Shown in pieces: positions 57,870-64,000 of a stretch of 64,000 nt of DNA (position 1 is its first letter; every line of letters starts with the position of its first letter). This DNA comes from Misgurnus anguillicaudatus. Its lineage: Eukaryota > Chordata > Actinopteri > Cypriniformes > Cobitidae. The notes below the pieces were generated by a model. The model ran no database searches. It had not been told where the DNA came from and saw only the letters and a list, made by a program, of their open reading frames with translations. A program made the translations under genes and the position numbers. The stretch covers positions 14,829,001-14,893,000 of the forward strand of contig NC_073342.2 of NCBI RefSeq assembly GCF_027580225.2, given 5' to 3'.

Positions 57870-59717
57870 CCAGATCAGCTTCATACGCTTAAATCAGAGG
57901 CGCCTAGGCGGGAAGATGCTTCCAGGTGCTGACAAATGCTGTTGGTATCAGTGAATAAGGCACGGTAGTGATACTGTTCCAGCTATCCGAAGTTGGGTCA
58001 TAACAATCCAGGGTTTTACACCGTTGTGTCCCAAAGTAACCACCTACCACATAGAGTTTATTACCAGAGGCCACAGCATGGCAACTCATTCTTTTGGATG
58101 TCATGTCACCTACACGTGTCCATTGGTTGGTCTCGCAGTCATATCGGTAAGCGGATGCAGCAGTGAACTCAGTGTCTCCACCCATTATGAATATCTGACT
58201 GCCGAGGACAGCGGCGGCCGTGTATCTCCAGGGTTGCGGGCACTCTGCAGCTATGGTCCAACGGTTCTCAACAGGGTCATAGCATTGGACCTTTGAGGCC
58301 TTGTCCCTGTGGATGGTTGTTCCACCAAATACAAAAAGTTTTAGCTTGGCACTGACCACTGCTGCATTGCTAACACCGTCCCTAAGTGGTGCCATCATTG
58401 TCCATTTGTTGGTAAGTGGGTCGTATCGCTCAACCTGTTTGAGAGACACTGAGGGGGAGGCCGGGAAGACACCTGCTATGGCGGTGTGACCCCCAACAAC
58501 ATAGAGGCAGTTTTCAAGTTCTGCTGAGCCGTGACCAAAGCGTGCAATTAACATGGGGGCGCCTTTCGACCATTCCTCATGCACGGTATCGTATATCCAA
58601 ACGTCCTTCGATACTCCGTTTTCCGACCCTCTTCCTCCGGTCACATAAACCTTGCAGCCAATGGCACACGCACTGAATTCTTTCCTAGGACTGGGAAGAT
58701 CTGATTTGGGGATGATTTCTTTTGCTTTGTGGTCCACTTGATAGATTTTATCACACATAAAAGTCTGGCCCCCAAGAATTAAAAGCGTGTGCCCAGCTTT
58801 GCGAGGCCTGGCACAGGGGCTGGTGACGACTCCATCATTTTGAAGTATCTTCTTTTTGCATTGCATCGCCTCATCGACGATAAGCCTGCTTCTTTTATCT
58901 GACATCACAAGTTCTTCACATGCCACGGCCTCAATGAGACACTCTGAAGGTAACAGCGCAAGACGTATTCCTCGCAGCAATTCAGGAAGATAGTCCCTGC
59001 GGCTATCCAAGTCGTATCGAACCCAGCGCATGACTGCGTTGAATACGATCTGTTCATCTTCAGTCTCCAGCTCATCGCTAAGGATGAGCTCCAGAAGCTT
59101 GTCTTTTGAGAGGCTACAGAAGTCTTCTGTTTCTCGAAGAGCCTCGAAATGGATGAGACACATCCTCCAAGACAGCTCATAAAGACGCTTACACTGATGG
59201 GCATCTGAAAGCAGCATCATCCCCAAGCAGTTTGACGAATGCAAGTTCTTCTCCAAAAACTCTGCCGCTGCATCACGGATGTCATGAAATTGCAGCATGT
59301 CTCCGGCCTCAAGAAGTGACTCTGCGTTCTCCTCATTGATGATGACACGCGACGAGTAAGCAAAGTCCAACAGTAGCTCCAGAACCTCTGGATGCACACT
59401 GTCACGGAAGTTCACCTCATTGTCCATGCTCTCACGGAGGCCACCGCTAAACATGGCTTCAAAATAACGACTGCATGCTGCGAGCACCGCACGGTGGCAG
59501 GGAAAGGAACGGTCGCCAGCCCATAGCGTTACGTCTGTGAACATGCACTGTTTGCGCAGGGTATTAAGGTGGGTGAGCACACTGTCTGGATGAGAGGGCT
59601 TGTGGAAGAGCGAGATGTTCATCGAACCTGTGCTCGTCCTGGACTTGCGGTTTTCATGGACGCTGACAGACATCTTTTCCGGCACATCCAGATTTTCACT
59701 GGTCCCAATATCCCGAA
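57870..59717 (-). other. klhl25: klhl25 main exon (5' UTR end, CDS, start of 3' UTR)
   Basis: On the minus strand the acceptor TTTTTATAG ends at 59718. The exon carries 44 nt of 5' UTR, the entire CDS and 33 nt of 3' UTR before the donor G|GTAAGAATA at 57869. A stop less than 50 nt before the last junction would escape nonsense-mediated decay by the usual rule. Confidence 0.65.
57904..59673 (-). CDS. klhl25: Kelch-like protein 25 (ENC2), CUL3 adaptor
   Basis: 589 codons in one exon, with no stops or gaps; the length equals that of human KLHL25 as I recall it. The start is the ATG of MSVSVHENRKSRTSTGS at 59671-59673. The frame is open four codons further, but that codon is GTG. Domains: BTB (about residues 46-114; TDVTLWAGDRSFPCHRAVLA), BACK (about 150-250; NCLGMMLLSDAHQCKRLYEL) and six Kelch blades (about 296-585), each with its Gly-Gly: LILGGQTF, VYVTGGRGSE, LYVVGGHTAI, LFVFGGTTIH, IFIMGGDTEF, LYVVGGYFGT. 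By family knowledge, the BTB/BACK part binds CUL3 and the propeller recruits substrates; mammalian KLHL25 targets hypophosphorylated 4E-BP1 and ACLY for ubiquitination. ENC1 (KLHL37) is the closest paralogue. The N terminus, the FPASPSVSLKQVE loop and the akap13 neighbour favour KLHL25. Confidence 0.97.
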   Translation of the reverse strand: MSVSVHENRKSRTSTGSMNISLFHKPSHPDSVLTHLNTLRKQCMFTDVTLWAGDRSFPCHRAVLAACSRYFEAMFSGGLRESMDNEVNFRDSVHPEVLELLLDFAYSSRVIINEENAESLLEAGDMLQFHDIRDAAAEFLEKNLHSSNCLGMMLLSDAHQCKRLYELSWRMCLIHFEALRETEDFCSLSKDKLLELILSDELETEDEQIVFNAVMRWVRYDLDSRRDYLPELLRGIRLALLPSECLIEAVACEELVMSDKRSRLIVDEAMQCKKKILQNDGVVTSPCARPRKAGHTLLILGGQTFMCDKIYQVDHKAKEIIPKSDLPSPRKEFSACAIGCKVYVTGGRGSENGVSKDVWIYDTVHEEWSKGAPMLIARFGHGSAELENCLYVVGGHTAIAGVFPASPSVSLKQVERYDPLTNKWTMMAPLRDGVSNAAVVSAKLKLFVFGGTTIHRDKASKVQCYDPVENRWTIAAECPQPWRYTAAAVLGSQIFIMGGDTEFTAASAYRYDCETNQWTRVGDMTSKRMSCHAVASGNKLYVVGGYFGTQRCKTLDCYDPTSDSWNSITTVPYSLIPTAFVSTWKHLPA

Positions 59718-60104
59718 CTATAAAAATAAAATAAAATTCAACATGAGGTTAGCTAGCACTGTACAGTTATTTCAGTACTATAAATGTCTCAAGCAAAGAC
59801 AATTTTAACAGCAAACAAATGAACTATTAGTATTGGTTGATTCACTTTAGCTTAAATGTATTATTCGTTTTTTTCTTGCTTTGCTATGCAATAACAGCCC
59901 GAGTTATCTTTTTAATCTTCTTTAAAGCCTTTGGCTATTACGCACATAAATGGATTGGCCAAATGCCATTTTTACACTATTTGATTTAAGAGGAAGAGAG
60001 ATGTATGGAAAACAAACGTTGCGTAAGGTCTACTAGATATTCAAAGACTCTTCCGTAATCAAAACATTACTTAAATAGCTAAGTTTTCTGCACTTTGTTT
60101 ATAC
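59718..60104 (-). other. klhl25 5' intron, proximal part
   Basis: Non-coding AT-rich sequence upstream of the coding exon; no repeat recognised. The promoter and first exon were not identified in the window. Confidence 0.5.
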
Positions 60105-60401
60105 CAGGGGTTTCCAAACTGTGGGTAAAGACCCAGTTGTGGGTTGCATAGTGGGATAAGGTGGGTCGCACAAAGTGCTTGGCTGTAGCGTTGAATGAAA
60201 CAAACAAGAAAAAAACACTAATCACAACACTAATTTTGATTTTGCAATTAAACTTACATTTAATTAATAAAGTGACAAGGAACTCAATTATATGAGAAAA
60301 ACGCGTTTCCTCATATTTCCATTAAAAAAAATTTTGGTGGGTCACGGGATAAATTATGCCCGTTTAAGTGGGTCGCAAAAAGTAAAGTTTGGGAACCCTT
60401 G
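60105..60401. mobile_element. 297-bp hAT MITE, near-exact TSD
   Basis: Inverted ends CAGGGGTTTCCAAACT and AAGTTTGGGAACCCTTG, flanked by GTTTATAC (60097-60104) and GTTTATAA (60402-60409), 7 of 8 matching. GTGGGT/GGGTCGCA words are repeated inside. Confidence 0.87.
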
Positions 60402-62548
60402 GTTTATAAGTGTTGAGATGGGCTTAATACAGCAAAATTAATCATCTAGTTTTCCAATTTTCATATTTAAGCCTTATGGCTTGTAATAAATATTAGGTAT
60501 ATATGTAAGCATTATTTTAAACAATTTACCATATTATACAAATAAAACAAACCCCAATAAAATAGTCAGTGCAGAGTAAACAAGAGAGTATTAAATCAAG
60601 AATCCCAAATTTTCCATCTATGCTGTGAATTGAATTTGAGAGTGTTTTCTAAATGTTTAATATCATGCATTAAATACTATTATTTTTTTAATAAAGGAGG
60701 GAATATCTATACATTTTTAATGCCCATTAATCTCGAGTATAAAAAAAATAATGTAAACATACAACAAATTTAAAGAAACATCAATATTTGGGACAGGCTT
60801 ATATAAAAACAATAAAAGGCAAAAAAAAATTCAGTATTTAGGTTTATAAAGCTTTATATTTTATGGGTTAACCTGAATAAATTCTTAGGATTTTTCTGTC
60901 TATTTAACACACAAAACACCCATTAAATGTTGTGGCTTGCTATTATGGTGCACTCAAGCACATGATTTGGTAAAATCCAGACAGTTTTGCCTCAAAGGGC
61001 TGAAACTGTCTGCCATTCGAGCCTAATCTTTCAGCAGCAAGTGTTCAATGTTACCACTGGCTCTTTGTGTGCCTAAATGTGCTTACATGCCATCCGGATT
61101 CTTTGACACAATTTGAGATTAATGCGACAAGAGAGGGGTGCGAGCATGCACAAACATCAGCAGGGTCTTTATGGTTCGCGCGCTTGGGTTGAAAAGAATC
61201 ACAATGCCAGAGGTTGCACAAAGGATGCAAGGTCACAGCTATCAGTGCAGGAGAATAAGGGACGACCAGGATGCTGGTATGGAGGGAGAGGGGTTGGATG
61301 CAGAGCTGTTGATGGGTTTGCAAGATCAAGGGGAGCAAGCAGGTGTCTAAAACCACTTACAGCGGCAAAAACTGCTGGCCCACGCACAGGCACTGACAGT
61401 GAGGATCTGAGAGGGGGTCTGCATTGGTCCCAAAAAGCCTCCCCTCAACGGGCCAGGCTGACAGAGCTGGGTCCTTTACGGGACCAGGAAAGAACATAGA
61501 ATGGAAAAGAGATCATTTTTTGTCAAACATAGACCCCAAAAAGGTCAACTAAAGAACATATAAATGACATAAAAGCTATGGAAGTGGCCTAAAAGTTGCA
61601 CAAATCTACAACCATAGTCTTGTGATCAGGTTTGTGGCTCAGTGGAAAAGAAACAGAGATAAAAAAGGGAATGCCGTGATCATTTCACAGCTTGATGAAA
61701 CTTCCGTGGAATTCCTGGGCAGTTCATCCCATCACCCATGGTAACCATCACTCAACAACAGCATGAGCCGTGCCAAAGCTGCTGAATCATTCACTGCGAA
61801 ACAAACTACCTATCCATGCGGATATTCTCACCAGCACGAATGGCACCTTTTAATTGCAACGCTAAGAGGTCGAGGCACAAAGGTTTTTCTCCCACTGAAT
61901 ATTCTTCCTCTGTAAACATCCAACCTCCTCTGAATAAATAGCCTTTCCAGGATCTTTTCACAAGCGATGTTGGTATTCCAGTGCCGCATTTCAGCTAGCC
62001 TACAGCAAAGGAGGAAGTGTTTTTTGTATTTGCAGAAAGTCAAAAGCTGACACAACCTTACAGACTTTATGGATCACCAGTCTGCACCAAGGCCATTCTC
62101 AAAACAAAGCACTGCTATCTTTGATTTACTATTAGTCAATCACAGCAAAGTCTAAAAGTTTAGCTTCATGTCATACCTATATCAGCAGATCCCTTCACTA
62201 ATACACTGAAATTGGCTGTCCAATAATATGTTGGGTGAGCTGGCACGTTTGCCAGATTTTTATTATTTTGCATGGTAAAAAAAACGTGAGATATTTGTAG
62301 ATGTTTGTAGTTTGTAGTGTTAATCATGTATATTACAAGAATGTGTCAGAATCTAAGGAAAACACAATGGTAAGGGTCAAGTAAACTACAACATGCATTG
62401 GTAAACAAAAGCCAAAATGTGGTTAAACTAGAGCTTGTTGAATTCAATGTCTTGTCATCACACAAATTTGAAGGACAATAAATAGAGCAGGCTTGCGGTT
62501 CTAATTTAAAATTTTTTGAACGTTTTTGGCCCTGGAGGAGCCAAAGTA
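60402..62548. other. unique sequence, no firm gene
   Basis: 60402-61000 is AT-rich and featureless. 61050-61500 is GC-richer, repeat-free and open in several frames on both strands. It includes a minus-strand donor-like GCCGCT|GTAAGT at about 61355, so it could hold a klhl25 5' noncoding exon (weak inference). 61500-62548 shows nothing recognisable. Confidence 0.35.
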
Positions 62549-63352
62549 TAGAGGGCATGCACATGACGTCACCGTCTGCGAGAGGGACTGCGGTTACGCC
62601 CACTGAGTGCCAAAAAGACAGAGCGGCAGCATTTGAATAAAGCGTGACATTGACGAAAACAAGGTAAAAATACGTCGAAATGGGAAAAAGCTGTTGTGTG
62701 ATAGACTGTACTAACAGATTAACGAGAATTCGGAGCTATCGTTTTACAGACTGCCAAAAAATACTGAAAGGAGAAGAAAATTGATCATTCATGCCAACGT
62801 CCACAGACCACAGGTGGGTTGATACGTTGCTAGTCAGTATCAAGCAGAGTTTTTACTTTCTACTTAAACATATTTTTTCAAGTATTTGTATTGTATCCGT
62901 GTTTTTCTTTGGGAAACATACATTCCAAAGCATATTATCATAATTTTTACTCTATTACATTTCACAAATAATACATTTTTGTTTTACATTTAATGTTTAA
63001 GTACATACTTTCACTCTAGTAAAAGTACACAATTTAAATGTAATTAGGTATTAAATAAATTTATATATGCAGTATTAATGAATACACAGTATGATTCTAT
63101 GATTTAGTAAATTTTTTCCCAATACATCCTAATAAAGCACAGATGCTTGGAAAATGTAACTAATGTAACTAAGTATTGTCCACCTCTGCTATCAAGTCCA
63201 ACTAAATTCAATTTAAGCTGATAATAGTCAGTTTTACTGGCATTTTCGCAGCAGCCGCTATGAAAACCAGCCATTTTGTTGAACGTTTGCCACTCAACAG
63301 GGCGAGATCCGGCATGGTCACGTGGAAAAGTGACGTCAATGCATACCCTCTA
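62549..63352 (+). mobile_element. THAP-exon-derived repeat, copy 2 (both ends present)
   Basis: 804-bp element with inverted ends TAGAGGGCATGCACATGACG and CGTCAATGCATACCCTCTA, TGACGTCA-type motifs just inside each end, a THAP-like first exon, and AT-rich sequence resembling an intron. It aligns with 13030-13769 over most of its length. No obvious target duplication. Confidence 0.8.
62680..62813 (+). pseudogene. THAP-domain first-exon remnant, copy 2
   Basis: ATG at 62680 starts MGKSCCVIDCTNRLTRIRSY. After a one-base frame slip at the TATCGTTTTACAG stretch, the next frame reads YRLPKNTERRRKLIIHANVH up to the donor-like CAG|GTGGGT (62811-62818). The length to the donor, 134 nt, is identical to copy 1. 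The slip is at the same base in both copies, so the frame was broken before the copies diverged, or an intermediate form used different splicing. Confidence 0.72.
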
Positions 63353-64000
63353 TTGCACATTAGTATGTCTCCCTCACTTGATTCAGGTGTGTCATACAAT
63401 TACAGGTGAAACAATTACACAATCTGCAAAAGCCTCAATTACAGCTATCCATTTGTGCTCATTTCTGTGCGTTTTGGCTGTATGTTCTGGCACCAAATAA
63501 AGTGGTGAATAAGAGATTTTAAAATTAATACGTTGATTTTGGATTTTTACAAACAACATTAACTTTCATAACTATTTGTTATTTACGTTATATTATTTTA
63601 GTTTTGGATGTTTCGAATTTACCATGCAGCTGCTTTACAAGTATTGTAAAACATTTGAAACTTCAATGTAAAATATCTTAATTGGCTATACTAATTAGTT
63701 GCAATTAAAATATCAAGGTGAATAATAGCTAATTATGAAGTTTGTTATGATCGTGCAACACGAGTGTCAGATGTGAGAGACATACCAAATGTGCAGGACT
63801 GTGATCCTCCAGGACAGCAGAAAAAGTCACGTTCGTAACCCACAGAAAAGTACTGTAGCGTTTACTATAGTAAACTGTAGTATAGTATAATTGCTACAAT
63901 ATTATATAATATTAGCTATAGTAATTTGATCCAACTATAGGAAATAATGTTATACACTTTAACATTTATAATCCTGTCTGTGACCCATCTGAAGTTATTT
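63353..64000. other. intergenic, no gene seen
   Basis: AT-rich. The end (about 63845-63930) is a TAGTA/CTATAG-rich imperfect palindromic repeat (GCGTTTACTATAGTAAACTG). Confidence 0.45.

Noticed and set aside
59674..59685. Extended klhl25 N terminus (four extra residues)
   Set aside because: The upstream in-frame codon is GTG, not ATG. The ATG at 59671-59673 gives the family-standard 589 residues and the conserved MSVSVHE start.
61113..61499. 128-codon protein
   Set aside because: Overlapping open frames on both strands, no domain and basic/Gly-rich composition typical of GC-richer noncoding DNA. Kept only as a region to check.

Overview
This is vertebrate, almost certainly teleost, nuclear DNA. 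It is AT-rich and intron-bearing and is full of short inverted-repeat transposons of types familiar from cyprinid fish. The cyprinid placement is inferred from the repeat families and was not tested by search. Only two protein-coding genes are supported. The rest is introns, untranslated regions, intergenic DNA and transposon debris.

Region 1 (1-12.9 kb, + strand) is the 3' end of akap13 (AKAP-Lbc, a RhoGEF and PKA anchoring protein). The last seven coding exons (550-10712) encode the segment after the DH-PH module: a low-complexity Ser tract, a long coiled coil and a Lys-rich tail. A 3' UTR of about 2.2 kb follows. All splice sites are canonical and all exon phases join. The introns hold a 1.5 kb GATA/GACA-type satellite, a tandem array of ~315-bp foldback units, and several MITEs.

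Region 2 (12.9-44.9 kb) is intergenic. It holds nested MITEs and hAT-like elements, a THAP-exon-derived repeat, a 43-bp minisatellite, a dead Tc1-like transposase, a four-level set of concentric palindromes (33.8-36.6 kb), and several unique GC-richer stretches that could be regulatory.

Region 3 (44.9-59.7 kb, - strand) is klhl25, a BTB-BACK-Kelch adaptor for CUL3 ubiquitin ligases, with its 589-codon ORF in one exon. A strong donor 33 nt past the stop and a strong acceptor near 45.93 kb suggest that its 3' UTR is split by a ~12 kb intron. That intron holds hAT elements, a tRNA-derived SINE and a decayed RecQ-like helicase fragment.

Region 4 (59.7-64 kb) lies upstream of the klhl25 coding exon. 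It holds a hAT MITE, a unique stretch, and a second, better preserved copy of the THAP-derived repeat.

akap13 and klhl25 are convergent neighbours, as on human 15q25.3, which supports both identifications. They share no known pathway. The most unusual material is the transposon layer: captured THAP and helicase coding pieces, and many MITE families sharing TTAAAGG ends.
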